Assembly: GCA_944393135.1 (NCBI GenBank) | Contig: CALXZC010000003.1 | Location: forward strand, 1 to 57,303 | Direction of reading: 5' to 3' | DNA from: an uncultured Clostridia bacterium | Lineage (GTDB): Bacteria; Bacillota; Clostridia; TANB77; CAG-508 | Length of the DNA: 57,303 nucleotides | Part shown: positions 1 to 10,119 of the stretch, in pieces | Layout of the letters: every line of letters begins with the position of its first letter | Position numbering within the stretch: the stretch's first letter is position 1 | Made by a program: the position numbers and the translations under genes | The notes under the pieces: generated by a model | Told to the model about the DNA's origin: nothing | Database searches by the model: none | What the model saw: only the letters and a program-made list of their open reading frames with translations

Positions 1-92
1 TGATTTTATCATAAATTAAATACATTTTATTTTTGTTTTTCTAGAAATTAAAGTGATTTTGTGGTATTATAATAATGTGTGGAGGTAAAAAT

Positions 93-938
93 ATGACAAT
101 AAGAGAAACAATAAGAAAAGGAATGATAATATTAAAAAATAACAATGTAACTGAGCCAAATATAAAAGCTAGAATGATTATGCAATATGTGTTAAATAAG
201 CCAAGAGAATATTTAATGATATATGATGATGAAATATTAAAATTAAGACAAGAAGTAAATTATTTTAAAGCAATAAAAAAACTATGCCAAGGGATACCTT
301 TGCAACATATAACAAATATGCAAGAATTCATGAAAATGAGATTTTATGTAGATGAAAATGTGTTAATACCAAGGCAAGATACAGAGATATTAGTAGAAGA
401 AGTAATTAAAATAGCTAAAAAAATAAATGCAAAAAAAATTTTAGACTTATGTACTGGAAGTGGAGCAATAGCAGTGGCACTCGCTAAATATATAAAAAAT
501 AGTGAAATAACAGCAGTAGATATTTCAAAAAATGCTTTAAATATAGCAAAATTAAATGCTAAAAATAATGAAGTTGAGGAAAAAATAACATTTATACAAT
601 CAGATTTATTTAAAAACGTAAAAAAAGAAAAATATGATATTATAGTATCAAACCCTCCATATATAAAAAAAGATATTTTAAAAAAGCTAGATAGAGAAGT
701 ACAAAAAGAACCTGAAATAGCACTAGATGGCGGTTATGATGGACTTGATTTTTATAGAAAGATAATAAATATGGCAGATGAATATTTAAAATTCCACGGA
801 TATTTATGTTTTGAAATAGGGTATGACCAAAAAGAAGAGGTGGAAGAACTAATAAAAGAACAAGGAAAATATATAGAAACTTATTGTAAAAAAGACTTAT
901 GTGATAATGATAGAATAGTAGTAACAAAATTAAATTAA
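93..938 (+). CDS. prmC: Peptide chain release factor N5-glutamine methyltransferase PrmC
   Basis: This enzyme methylates the glutamine of the GGQ motif of release factors RF1 and RF2, using S-adenosylmethionine in the cytoplasm. The SAM-binding motif LDLCTGSGAIAVAL and the catalytic NPPY motif (about residue 187) are both present, and 281 aa is a normal length. I start at ATG 93 because GGAGG lies at 81-85; the in-frame ATG at 75 lies upstream of that ribosome binding site. It is followed 16 nt later by whiA and is probably co-transcribed with it. A TATAAT at 68-73 may be its -10, with no clear -35. Confidence 0.93.
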   Translation: MTIRETIRKGMIILKNNNVTEPNIKARMIMQYVLNKPREYLMIYDDEILKLRQEVNYFKAIKKLCQGIPLQHITNMQEFMKMRFYVDENVLIPRQDTEILVEEVIKIAKKINAKKILDLCTGSGAIAVALAKYIKNSEITAVDISKNALNIAKLNAKNNEVEEKITFIQSDLFKNVKKEKYDIIVSNPPYIKKDILKKLDREVQKEPEIALDGGYDGLDFYRKIINMADEYLKFHGYLCFEIGYDQKEEVEELIKEQGKYIETYCKKDLCDNDRIVVTKLN

Positions 939-954
939 AAAGGAAGGATAAATT

Positions 955-1836
955 ATGTCTTTTTCTTCAGAAGTAAAACAAGAATTAAATAAAAATAGTA
1001 AATTAGTAAATAAGGAACAAGTAAAAAATGAATTAATAGGATATTTAATTTCTGGAAATATAGAAGTAAGTAAAAGAGGAAAAATAAAGTTTTCAACAGA
1101 GAGTGACTATAATATTAATAGATTTTCTAAATTACTTGCAAACTTAAATATAAACCATGATATAGAAATAATAGGAAAGAATTTTATAGTGAAATTGAAC
1201 AAAAAAGAAATCACTGACTTAGTTGATATAGAAAATAATCTAATATATTTAAAAGAAAAATATATAGACCAATTAAAAAATGAAAATTTAAAAGCAATAA
1301 TAAGAGGAGTATTTATGGGATCAGGCTCAATCAATGACCCTAATAAAAAATATCATCTAGAAATTAGTTTTAATACAGAAGAAAATGTAAATAAAATAAT
1401 ATCTATTTTAAAAATATTAGATATAAATACAAAAAAGATGATAATAGAAAATAAAAAATCCTTATATATAAAAGAAGGAGAAGAGATATCAAAATTCTTA
1501 GCATTAATAGGAGCAGCAAAAGCTGTAATGGATTTTGAAGAAATACGTATACAAAAAGAAATGAGAGGGAAAGTAAATAGATTAGTAAATTGTGAAACAG
1601 CAAACTTAAACAAAACAATAAATGCTTCAATAGAACAAATAGCAGCGATAAAAAAATTAAAAGAAAAAGGAAAATTTAGTAATTTAAGTGATAACTTAAA
1701 GGAAATTGCAAATCTAAGAATAGAAAATCCAGATATGTCATTATCTGATTTAGGGAAAAAACTAAATAAACCACTTGGAAAATCAGGTGTAAATTATAGA
1801 TTAAAAAAAATAATGGAGTTAGCAGATGAAGAATAA
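955..1836 (+). CDS. whiA: DNA-binding protein WhiA
   Basis: WhiA is a conserved Gram-positive regulator: a sporulation transcription factor in actinomycetes, and linked to cell division and chromosome segregation in Firmicutes. The protein opens with the family signature MSFSSEVKQEL, continues with a LAGLIDADG-like N-terminal region (GVFMGSGSINDP near residue 120) and ends in a helix-turn-helix (LSDLGKKLNKPLGKSGVNYR). At 293 aa it is full length. The ribosome binding site AAGGAAGG lies just upstream. Its last 11 bases overlap the start of hemW, which indicates translational coupling. Confidence 0.93.
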   Translation: MSFSSEVKQELNKNSKLVNKEQVKNELIGYLISGNIEVSKRGKIKFSTESDYNINRFSKLLANLNINHDIEIIGKNFIVKLNKKEITDLVDIENNLIYLKEKYIDQLKNENLKAIIRGVFMGSGSINDPNKKYHLEISFNTEENVNKIISILKILDINTKKMIIENKKSLYIKEGEEISKFLALIGAAKAVMDFEEIRIQKEMRGKVNRLVNCETANLNKTINASIEQIAAIKKLKEKGKFSNLSDNLKEIANLRIENPDMSLSDLGKKLNKPLGKSGVNYRLKKIMELADEE

Positions 1837-2953
1837 TTTTGGAATATATATACACATCCCATTTTGTGTCAGAAAATGCTATTATTGTGATTTTATATCA
1901 TTTTCTAATAAAGATGAATTAATAGAAAAGTATATAAACGCATTAAAAAAAGAGATAGAAGAATTTAACTTTAGTGTGTATAATACTACAACTATATATA
2001 TTGGAGGAGGTACACCATCATACTTAGAAGCAAAATATATAGAAGAAATATTAAACTTAATAAAGAAAAAATTAGAAAAAAATAAAACAAACTGGGAAGA
2101 TATAGAAATTACAATAGAATTAAACCCAGGAACAGTTACAGAAGAAAAATTAAAGATATATAAAGAAATCGGAATAAATAGATTAAGTATAGGACTTCAA
2201 AGTACAAATGATAAATTATTAAAAGAAATTGGAAGAATTCATACATATAAGGAGTTTTTAGATACATATAATTTAGCCAAAAAAATAGGATTTAATAATA
2301 TAAATGTAGACTTAATGATAGCACTTCCAAACCAATCAATTAAAGATATAAAGGAAAGTCTAGAAAAAATAGTTGAGTTAAATCCAAACCATGTAAGTGT
2401 ATATTCTCTAATAGTAGAAGAAGGAACGCCATTTTCTAAATGGTTAGAAGAAGGAAAAATAAAACTTCCATCAGATGAAGAAGAAAGAAGGATGTACTGG
2501 TATGTCAAAAACTTTTTAGAGCTTCATGAATATAATCATTATGAAATATCTAATTTTGCAAAAAAGGAAAAAGAAGCAAAGCACAATTTAAACTGTTGGA
2601 ACCAAGAAGAATATATAGGTTTTGGGTTAGCAGCACATTCATATATAAATAAAATAAGATTTTGTAATACAAATAATTTAGAAAAATATATAGAAAACAA
2701 TGAAAGAGAAATTGAAGAAAAACAAACAGAAGATGATGAAAAAAAAGAATTTATGATGTTAGGCTTTAGGAAAATAGATGGCATAAAAATATCAGAGTTC
2801 AAGAAAAAGTTTGGAGAAAATCCTTTGTTTTTATATAGAAAAGAACTTAATAAATTGGCAAAAGAAAACTTAATAGAGGTAGATTTAGATAATATTAGGT
2901 TAACATCTAAAGGAATAGATTTAGCAAATTTAGTATTTGAAGAATTCATATAA
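1826..2953 (+). CDS. hemW: Radical SAM heme chaperone HemW
   Basis: HemW-type proteins resemble oxygen-independent coproporphyrinogen oxidase but act mainly as heme chaperones. The radical-SAM cluster motif CVRKCYYC starts near residue 14, followed by YIGGGTPS and the family motif GLQSTNDKLL. The C-terminal HemN-type domain is present (CWNQEEYIGFGLAAHSY). The length of 375 aa is typical. The start codon overlaps the end of whiA by 11 nt. The cysteine spacing does not by itself separate a heme chaperone from a decarboxylating enzyme, so HemW rests on overall resemblance. Confidence 0.9.
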   Translation: MKNNFGIYIHIPFCVRKCYYCDFISFSNKDELIEKYINALKKEIEEFNFSVYNTTTIYIGGGTPSYLEAKYIEEILNLIKKKLEKNKTNWEDIEITIELNPGTVTEEKLKIYKEIGINRLSIGLQSTNDKLLKEIGRIHTYKEFLDTYNLAKKIGFNNINVDLMIALPNQSIKDIKESLEKIVELNPNHVSVYSLIVEEGTPFSKWLEEGKIKLPSDEEERRMYWYVKNFLELHEYNHYEISNFAKKEKEAKHNLNCWNQEEYIGFGLAAHSYINKIRFCNTNNLEKYIENNEREIEEKQTEDDEKKEFMMLGFRKIDGIKISEFKKKFGENPLFLYRKELNKLAKENLIEVDLDNIRLTSKGIDLANLVFEEFI

Positions 2954-2960
2954 AAAAGAA

Positions 2961-3023
2961 AAAATGTTCGTAAAAACTATTGACTTTTTTAAAAAAAGGA
3001 AGTAGAATAAAGACGAACATTTT
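2961..3023 (+). terminator. Inverted repeat enclosing the recN promoter
   Basis: The arms AAAATGTTCGT (2961-2971) and ACGAACATTTT (3013-3023) are complementary over 11 bp and followed by T residues, so the RNA could end hemW transcription. The loop of about 40 nt is long for a terminator and holds a complete promoter for recN. Confidence 0.5.
2980..3008 (+). promoter_or_regulatory. SigA-type promoter of recN
   Basis: TTGACT (2980-2985), a 17-nt spacer and TAGAAT (3003-3008) closely match the vegetative consensus. Transcription would begin near 3015, in the second arm of the surrounding inverted repeat. Confidence 0.7.
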
Positions 3024-3043
3024 TTTGAAGCGGAGGAATTATT

Positions 3044-4675
3044 ATGATATCTACTTTACATATAAAAAATATAGGAATAATAGAAGATTTAAATATAGAT
3101 TTTAACAAAGGATTAAATGTTTTAACAGGGGAGACAGGAGCTGGAAAAACACTTATTATAGATAGTCTAGAAATAATATCAGGAGGTAGATTTTCTAAGG
3201 AAATGATAAGAAGAGGAGCTTCTAATTCTTTTGTAGAACTTTGCATGTATGTACCGAATTCAGAAAAATCAGAAGATGGAAATATAATAGTTTCAAGAGA
3301 AATAAATAGTAGTGGAAAAAACATGTGTAAAATAAACGGAAGAATGGTAACAGTTAATGAATTAAGAGATTTTATGAGAGAATTTATAGAAATACATGGG
3401 CAAAACGATAATCAAAGTCTATTAGATAGCAAAAGGCATTTAATATATTTAGATAGTTATTCAGGAGAAAAGCTAACAAGCATAAAGGAAAAGTATATAA
3501 ATTATTATAATGAGTATAAAAATATACAAAAAGAGCTAAAAGAAAATTTTGGAGATGAAAAAGAAAAACAAAGAAAAATTGATTTACTGCAATATCAAAT
3601 AAATGAAATAGAGGAAGCAAACCTAAGACTAAATGAGGAAAATGAACTAGAAGAACAAAGAAAACACATGCAAAATTCAGAAAAAATATCAGAAAGCTTA
3701 AATATGGCAAATAACTTAATTGAAGAAAATGGTATAGATAATATCAGTATGGCAATAAGAGCTTTAGAAAAAATAGAAAATATAGATAAAAAATATGAAA
3801 CAGCATCAAACAACTTAAAAAATATTTATTATGAATTACAAGAGATTGCAAGAGATATAAGCTCATATAAAGATGATAGCTATTTTGATGAAGAACAAAG
3901 AGATTACATAGAAGAAAGATTAGATTTAATTCATTCTTTGAAAAGAAAATATGGAAATACAATAGAAGAAATACTACAATATAAAACAGATATAAAAGAA
4001 GAATTGGAAAAAATAGAAAATTTAGAAGAATATAATAATAATTTAAGAAAGCAAAAAGAAGAATTAGAAGAAAAATTAAACTTATTAGCTGAAAAAATGC
4101 ACGAAATAAGAATTAAATATTCAAATAAATTATTAAATGATATTAATAGAGAACTAGAAGAGTTAGAAATGAAAAATGCTAAAATAAATATTAAAGTAGA
4201 TTATATAGAAGATGAGTTTTTTAAAAACGGAAAAGATATCGTAAAATTTTATATAATCACAAATATAGGAGAAGAAGAAAAAGAATTATCTAAGATTGCA
4301 TCAGGTGGAGAAATGTCAAGAATAATGCTTGCAATAAAAAAAGTATTAGCAGAATTCGACAATACACCAATACTTGTTTTTGATGAAATAGATACAGGAA
4401 TTAGTGGAAAGGCAGCAAATAGTGTGGCAAATAAATTAGAAACTATTTCAAAAAAACACCAAGTACTATGTATATCACATTTACCAAATATCGCAGCAAT
4501 AGCAGATTATAATTATTTTATAAGTAAAAATGTTAAAGAAGATAGAACAAGAACACAGATAAAATTACTTAAAGAAACTGAAGTTATAGAAGAAATAGCT
4601 AGAATATCTTCTGGAGAAGTAAATGATGTAACATTAAAATATGCAAGAGAACTAAGAAATAAAAAAGCATCTTAG
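3044..4675 (+). CDS. recN: DNA repair protein RecN
   Basis: RecN is an SMC-like ATPase recruited to double-strand breaks. The Walker A motif GETGAGKT is near residue 28, and the C-terminal half carries the signature SGGEMSRIMLA and Walker B region DEIDTGISG. Between them lies a charged, glutamate- and lysine-rich coiled-coil arm of roughly 200 residues. At 543 aa it is full length. It has its own promoter and a strong ribosome binding site (GGAGG at 3032-3036). I see no LexA operator upstream, only the unusual inverted repeat. Confidence 0.95.
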   Translation: MISTLHIKNIGIIEDLNIDFNKGLNVLTGETGAGKTLIIDSLEIISGGRFSKEMIRRGASNSFVELCMYVPNSEKSEDGNIIVSREINSSGKNMCKINGRMVTVNELRDFMREFIEIHGQNDNQSLLDSKRHLIYLDSYSGEKLTSIKEKYINYYNEYKNIQKELKENFGDEKEKQRKIDLLQYQINEIEEANLRLNEENELEEQRKHMQNSEKISESLNMANNLIEENGIDNISMAIRALEKIENIDKKYETASNNLKNIYYELQEIARDISSYKDDSYFDEEQRDYIEERLDLIHSLKRKYGNTIEEILQYKTDIKEELEKIENLEEYNNNLRKQKEELEEKLNLLAEKMHEIRIKYSNKLLNDINRELEELEMKNAKINIKVDYIEDEFFKNGKDIVKFYIITNIGEEEKELSKIASGGEMSRIMLAIKKVLAEFDNTPILVFDEIDTGISGKAANSVANKLETISKKHQVLCISHLPNIAAIADYNYFISKNVKEDRTRTQIKLLKETEVIEEIARISSGEVNDVTLKYARELRNKKAS

Positions 4676-4727
4676 AATAAATTTCCAAAAATAGGTTAGA
4701 ATACTAAAAATATATAATATTATTTAG

Positions 4728-5999
<1,272 letters not shown>

Positions 6000-6010
6000 A
6001 TTTAAGGTTA

Positions 6011-6056
6011 AAAAAGATTATATATTTTTATATAACGTAAAATGTATAATCTTTTT
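6011..6056 (+). terminator. Terminator after eno
   Basis: AAAAAGATTATA (6011-6022) pairs with TATAATCTTTTT (6045-6056), a 12-bp stem ending in a T run. Confidence 0.75.
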
Positions 6057-6057
6057 A

Positions 6058-6086
6058 TTGCAAAAAAGAAAAAGTTGTGATATAAA
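6058..6086 (+). promoter_or_regulatory. Probable promoter of the phosphatase-kinase operon
   Basis: TTGCAA (6058-6063), a 17-nt spacer and TATAAA (6081-6086) lie just downstream of the eno terminator and about 40 nt before the phosphatase start. Confidence 0.5.
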
Positions 6087-6124
6087 ATATAATAAATAAA
6101 AGCAAATTGAAAAGAGGTGAATTC

Positions 6125-6859
6125 ATGATAAAGGCTTACGCAAAATCTGATATTGGAAAAGTAAGAGAAATAAATGAAGACGCTTTTTATGCATCTGATT
6201 CCTTAGATGAAGTACAATTATATATGTTAGCTGACGGAATGGGAGGTTATAAAGGTGGAGAAATTGCAAGTAAGCTTGCAATACAATCTGCAAAAAACTA
6301 TATAGAAAATAATTTTCAACAAATAGAAAAAGATAAGGACAGTATAATACAATTAGTTGGAAGTAGTATAGAATATGCTAATATGATAGTATATGAAAAA
6401 TCAAAAGAAAATAAAGAATTAGAAGGAATGGGTACTACTTTAGACGTGTGTTTAATATATAATAATAGAGTGTTTATTGGACATGTTGGAGACAGTAGAG
6501 TATATCGTATAAGAAAAGAATTTATGCGAAAATTAACACAAGACCATAGTTATGTTCAAAAATTAGTAAAAGATGGAACAATAACTAAAGAAGAAGCAGT
6601 ACATCATCCACAAAAAAATATGTTAATGAAGGCATTAGGATGTAATGCTTTTGTAGAACCAGATGTTATGGTAAAAGGATTTTTAAAAGATGATATATTA
6701 ATTATGAATTCAGATGGATTAACTAATCTAGTATCACAAGAGGAAATATTTAAAGAAGCAAAAAAGAATATAGAACAAGCACCAAAAGAATTAGTAAAAC
6801 TTGCAAATAACAATGGTGGATATGACAACATAACTGTAATTGTAATAAAGAATATATAA
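6125..6859 (+). CDS. prpC: PP2C-type protein phosphatase (PrpC/Stp family)
   Basis: This metal-dependent Ser/Thr phosphatase reverses phosphorylation by the PASTA kinase encoded next to it. PP2C motifs appear in order: VREINEDAF, ADGMGGYKGGE, GHVGDSRVYRI, TQDHSYV, NSDGLTNLV and GGYDNITVIV, covering the metal-binding aspartates. I start at ATG 6125, seven bases after AGAGGTG; the in-frame upstream ATG at 6107 precedes that site. That gives 244 aa, typical of the family. The kinase follows after 39 nt, the usual Firmicute arrangement. Confidence 0.93.
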   Translation: MIKAYAKSDIGKVREINEDAFYASDSLDEVQLYMLADGMGGYKGGEIASKLAIQSAKNYIENNFQQIEKDKDSIIQLVGSSIEYANMIVYEKSKENKELEGMGTTLDVCLIYNNRVFIGHVGDSRVYRIRKEFMRKLTQDHSYVQKLVKDGTITKEEAVHHPQKNMLMKALGCNAFVEPDVMVKGFLKDDILIMNSDGLTNLVSQEEIFKEAKKNIEQAPKELVKLANNNGGYDNITVIVIKNI

Positions 6860-6898
6860 CGTTCTACAAATTAAACATTTGTTAAGGAGAGATAAATT

Positions 6899-8887
6899 AT
6901 GAATTTAGAAGGTAAGCTATTAGGAAATCGATATGAAATTATCGAAAAAATTGGAAATGGTGGAATGGCTACTGTATACAAAGCAACAGATATAATCTTA
7001 AAAAGAAATGTTGCTGTAAAAATCCTTAGAGATGAATTTACAACTGATGAAGAATTCATAAAAAGGTTTGAAGTAGAAGCACAATCAGCTGCAAGACTAA
7101 CACATCCTAATATTGTATCTATTTATGATGTAGGGGTAGAAGATAATTTACATTATATAGTAATGGAACTAATACAAGGAAAAACTTTAAAAGAAATAAT
7201 ACTAGAAGAAAAAGGTCCACTTCCTTGGAAATGGTCAGTAAATGTAGCAATACAAATATCATCTGCATTAGAAACAGCACATAGAAATAATATTGTACAT
7301 AGAGATATAAAACCACATAATATAATAATAACAGAAGATGGAATAGCAAAAGTAACAGACTTTGGTATAGCAAAAGCAGTTTCAAACTCAACAATAACAG
7401 CATTTGGAACAACGATAGGCTCAGTGCATTATTTCTCACCAGAACATGCAAGAGGAGGATTTACTGATGCAAAATCAGATTTATATTCATTAGGAGTTGT
7501 CCTATATGAAATGGTAACAGGAAAAGTGCCATTTGATGCAGATACACCAGTATCAGTAGCATTAAAACATATGCAAGAAAAACCAAAGGAACCAATAGAA
7601 GTAAATCCAAATGTACCTGTAGCAGTAAATAAAATAATAATGAAAGCTCTTCAAAAAGATACAACATTAAGATATCAAACAGCAACAGAAATGTTAGATG
7701 ACTTGAGAAAAGCACTAAAAAATCCAGATGGAGATTTTGTAGATGACAGCGAATATGATCCAACAGCAAAAACTCAAGTATTACATACAGAAATGTACAA
7801 TAATTCTAGGGGTAATAATGAAACCGCTAGAAAAAAAGAAGGAAAGTTCAAAACTTTCATAAAAAAACATAAAAAGTTGAGTATATTTCTTGGGTTAATA
7901 ATATTATTTGCACTAAGTTTAGGGGGAACAATATTAGCATTAAATTTAACAAATCCTCCAGAAGTAGATATGCCAAAAGTAGTAGGACTATCTGAGGAAG
8001 AAGCAAAGCAAGAAGTAGAAAATGCAAAACTGGTATTTGAAGTATCAAGTGAAGAATATAACAAAGATGTTCCAGAAGGATATGTAATTTCACAAAAAGC
8101 AGAAGCAGACATAGGAGATTTTACAACCATGCCAGCAGATAGAAAGGTAAAAGAAGGAAGTAAAATACTAGTTATAGTAAGTAAAGGGCAAGAAAAAACA
8201 ACAGTACCTAATGTAGAAGGAAAAGAAAAAGATGAAGCAATAAAGATGTTAAAAGATGCAAAATTGGAAGCAGAAGTTATTGAAGAGACAAGTAAGACTG
8301 TAGAAGAAGGATATGTAATAAGCCAAGAAACAGAGCCAGATACAGAAGCATTTGCAGGAGATACCGTAAAAATACATGTAAGTACAGGAACAGGAATAAG
8401 AGAGGTAACAGTAATTAGTGTAATTGGTCAAGACGAAGCAACAGCAAAATCAAACTTAGAAAACTTAGGATTGAAAGTAAATATTACTTATCAGGATGCA
8501 ACATCTGACAATGGAAAAGTTACTAAACAAAGTATTGATGCAAACAAAGTTGTAGATGAAGGAACAACAATTACATTAACGGTAAACAAAGTAGCGGAAA
8601 ATAAAGATATAGAAGTAAATGTAAATGTCAAAAAATTAGTAGAAAGTTATTTCTCAGAGCAAAGTGATGAAACAGAAGGAAATAGTAATAAAAATGTAAA
8701 TGTAAAAGTAAATAATGAAACAAGAACAGTAAGTAGTTCAACAGAAAACTGCTCAGTAACACTTTCAGGAAAAGATGGACAGTCATTAGAAATAAAGGTA
8801 TCAATTACAGATCCAAGCAATGGAAATCAAATTTATAGTTCAAGTAAAACAGTTACATTAGGCTCAGAGACATCAATTACATTTTAA
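6899..8887 (+). CDS. prkC: Serine/threonine protein kinase with PASTA domains (PrkC/StkP family)
   Basis: This is a membrane kinase that senses cell wall material; family members control wall synthesis, dormancy and spore germination. The kinase domain fills about residues 10-270, with the loop GNGGMATVY, VAVKILR, catalytic HRDIKPHN, DFG and SPEHARG. One membrane segment lies near residues 327-351. Outside it are three PASTA repeats (about 355-565), each with a (V/M)P-V-G-type start, then a serine- and asparagine-rich C-terminal domain of about 90 residues. It sits between its partner phosphatase and rsgA. Confidence 0.94.
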   Translation: MNLEGKLLGNRYEIIEKIGNGGMATVYKATDIILKRNVAVKILRDEFTTDEEFIKRFEVEAQSAARLTHPNIVSIYDVGVEDNLHYIVMELIQGKTLKEIILEEKGPLPWKWSVNVAIQISSALETAHRNNIVHRDIKPHNIIITEDGIAKVTDFGIAKAVSNSTITAFGTTIGSVHYFSPEHARGGFTDAKSDLYSLGVVLYEMVTGKVPFDADTPVSVALKHMQEKPKEPIEVNPNVPVAVNKIIMKALQKDTTLRYQTATEMLDDLRKALKNPDGDFVDDSEYDPTAKTQVLHTEMYNNSRGNNETARKKEGKFKTFIKKHKKLSIFLGLIILFALSLGGTILALNLTNPPEVDMPKVVGLSEEEAKQEVENAKLVFEVSSEEYNKDVPEGYVISQKAEADIGDFTTMPADRKVKEGSKILVIVSKGQEKTTVPNVEGKEKDEAIKMLKDAKLEAEVIEETSKTVEEGYVISQETEPDTEAFAGDTVKIHVSTGTGIREVTVISVIGQDEATAKSNLENLGLKVNITYQDATSDNGKVTKQSIDANKVVDEGTTITLTVNKVAENKDIEVNVNVKKLVESYFSEQSDETEGNSNKNVNVKVNNETRTVSSSTENCSVTLSGKDGQSLEIKVSITDPSNGNQIYSSSKTVTLGSETSITF

Positions 8888-8892
8888 GTTAG

Positions 8893-8938
8893 AAAAATAG
8901 AAGGAAAAGAAATGAAAATTTTTAGTCCTTCTATTTTT
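8893..8938 (+). terminator. Terminator after prkC
   Basis: AAAAATAGAAGG (8893-8904) pairs with CCTTCTATTTTT (8927-8938). Confidence 0.7.
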
Positions 8939-8969
8939 ATGTAATGAAAATATTAAAGTTGGGAAAAAT

Positions 8970-9009
8970 CATTACGAAAAAGTTCCGAAAACGGAAAAAA
9001 TTCGTAATG
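8970..9009. other. Intergenic hairpin with interrupted stem
   Basis: CATTACGAA (8970-8978) pairs with TTCGTAATG (9001-9009), and inside it TTCCG pairs with CGGAA around an AAAA loop, leaving a small A-rich internal loop. There is no T run, so it does not look like a terminator. The gene-free stretch 8888-9207 otherwise holds the prkC terminator, an rsgA promoter and a repeat. Confidence 0.6.
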
Positions 9010-9063
9010 GTATTAATAAATGATTATTTAATATTTTTAGGATTTAAAACTTAATATTAAGAA

Positions 9064-9092
9064 TTGCTAATTTATAATTTTTAATATATAAT
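9064..9092 (+). promoter_or_regulatory. Promoter of rsgA-rpe
   Basis: TTGCTA (9064-9069), a 17-nt spacer and TATAAT (9087-9092). Transcription would start near 9099, a few bases before the repeat copy that makes up almost the whole leader. Confidence 0.6.
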
Positions 9093-9104
9093 ATAAATAG
9101 TATC

Positions 9105-9196
9105 TGTCCCAGATGCGACAGAAAATAGGCATGGGGACAGTCCCTACTGAGACATTTTGTAGGCATGGGGACTGTCCCCAATGACCCAGTGAGACA
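9105..9196 (+). repeat. Dispersed GC-rich repeat, double copy, rsgA leader
   Basis: It begins TGTCCCAGATGCGACA and contains two GGCATGGGGAC(A/T)GTCCC units separated by a GAGACA motif. It ends GAGACA, running directly into the rsgA ribosome binding site TGGAGG. Related copies are at 15607-15655, 20240-20334 and in the two arms 51209-51377 and 51725-51894. Its GC content is far above its surroundings. Confidence 0.85.
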
Positions 9197-9207
9197 TGGA
9201 GGTTTTT

Positions 9208-10119
9208 ATGAGAGGTATTATTATTGAGAATATTTCTAACTTATATAGGGTGAAGATAATAGAAAAAAATGGTGATGCTAAAGGAAAGATTTATGAAGCT
9301 AATGCAAGAGGAAGGTTCAAAAAAGATGATATTACTCCTGTTGTGGGGGATTTTGTAGAATGTGAGCTTGTTAAAGAGGATAAAGAAAAAGATAGAGTTA
9401 GCATAGATAAAATCTTGAATAGAAAAGTATATATAAAAAGACCAAAGCTTGCAAATATTAATAAAATAGTCTTAGTAGTCTCTAGTAAACATCCTAAACC
9501 TGATTTACTTATGCTTGATAAACAACTAGCTTTTGTAGAATTTTTAGGAATAGAGCCACTGATTGTACTAAATAAAATAGATTTAGATAAAAATGAGCTT
9601 TTTAAAGAAATAAAAAGAGTTTATCAAAAAGTAGGATATAAAGTTATAGAGACAGAAGCAAAAGAAGGTAAAGGAATAGATGGTTTAATGAAGGAAATGT
9701 ATGGATATACAAATGCATTTTCTGGAAATTCTGGTGTTGGAAAATCTACTTTGATAAATGCAATATTTAAAGAAGATATAACACAAGAAGGGGAAATAAG
9801 TAAAAAAAGTAAGAGAGGTAAAAATACAACGACATCTACTAAATTATATGAAATAAATAATAAAACATTTATAGCTGATACACCGGGATTTTCAACTTTT
9901 GATATTTCAGAAATTGAAAGCAAAGATTTAGCAAAGTATTTTAAAGAATTTAAAGAACATATACCAGAATGTGAATTTATTGGTTGTACACATATAAAAG
10001 AAGAAAATTGCGGCATAAAAAATGCTATAAAAGAAGGGAAAATCGAACAAGAAAGATATGATAGGTTTTGTAAAATTTATCAAGAATTAAAGCAAAGAGA
10101 GGAGAGAAAAAAATGGTAG
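9208..10119 (+). CDS. rsgA: Ribosome small subunit GTPase RsgA
   Basis: RsgA (YloQ/CpgA) is a circularly permuted GTPase that acts late in 30S subunit maturation. The order of motifs is the permuted one: NKID near residue 116, then GNSGVGKST, then DTPGFS, followed by the zinc-binding region with CEFIGCTH and C-containing tail. An OB-fold lies at the N-terminus. I start at ATG 9208, after GGAGG; ATG 9196 lies inside that ribosome binding site. It overlaps rpe by 7 nt. Gene order kinase-rsgA-rpe is conserved in Firmicutes. Confidence 0.93.
   Translation: MRGIIIENISNLYRVKIIEKNGDAKGKIYEANARGRFKKDDITPVVGDFVECELVKEDKEKDRVSIDKILNRKVYIKRPKLANINKIVLVVSSKHPKPDLLMLDKQLAFVEFLGIEPLIVLNKIDLDKNELFKEIKRVYQKVGYKVIETEAKEGKGIDGLMKEMYGYTNAFSGNSGVGKSTLINAIFKEDITQEGEISKKSKRGKNTTTSTKLYEINNKTFIADTPGFSTFDISEIESKDLAKYFKEFKEHIPECEFIGCTHIKEENCGIKNAIKEGKIEQERYDRFCKIYQELKQREERKKW

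Noticed and set aside
2961-3023. LexA box upstream of recN
   Set aside because: The GTTCG and CGAAC arms are about 40 nt apart and in the wrong order for a Firmicute LexA site.
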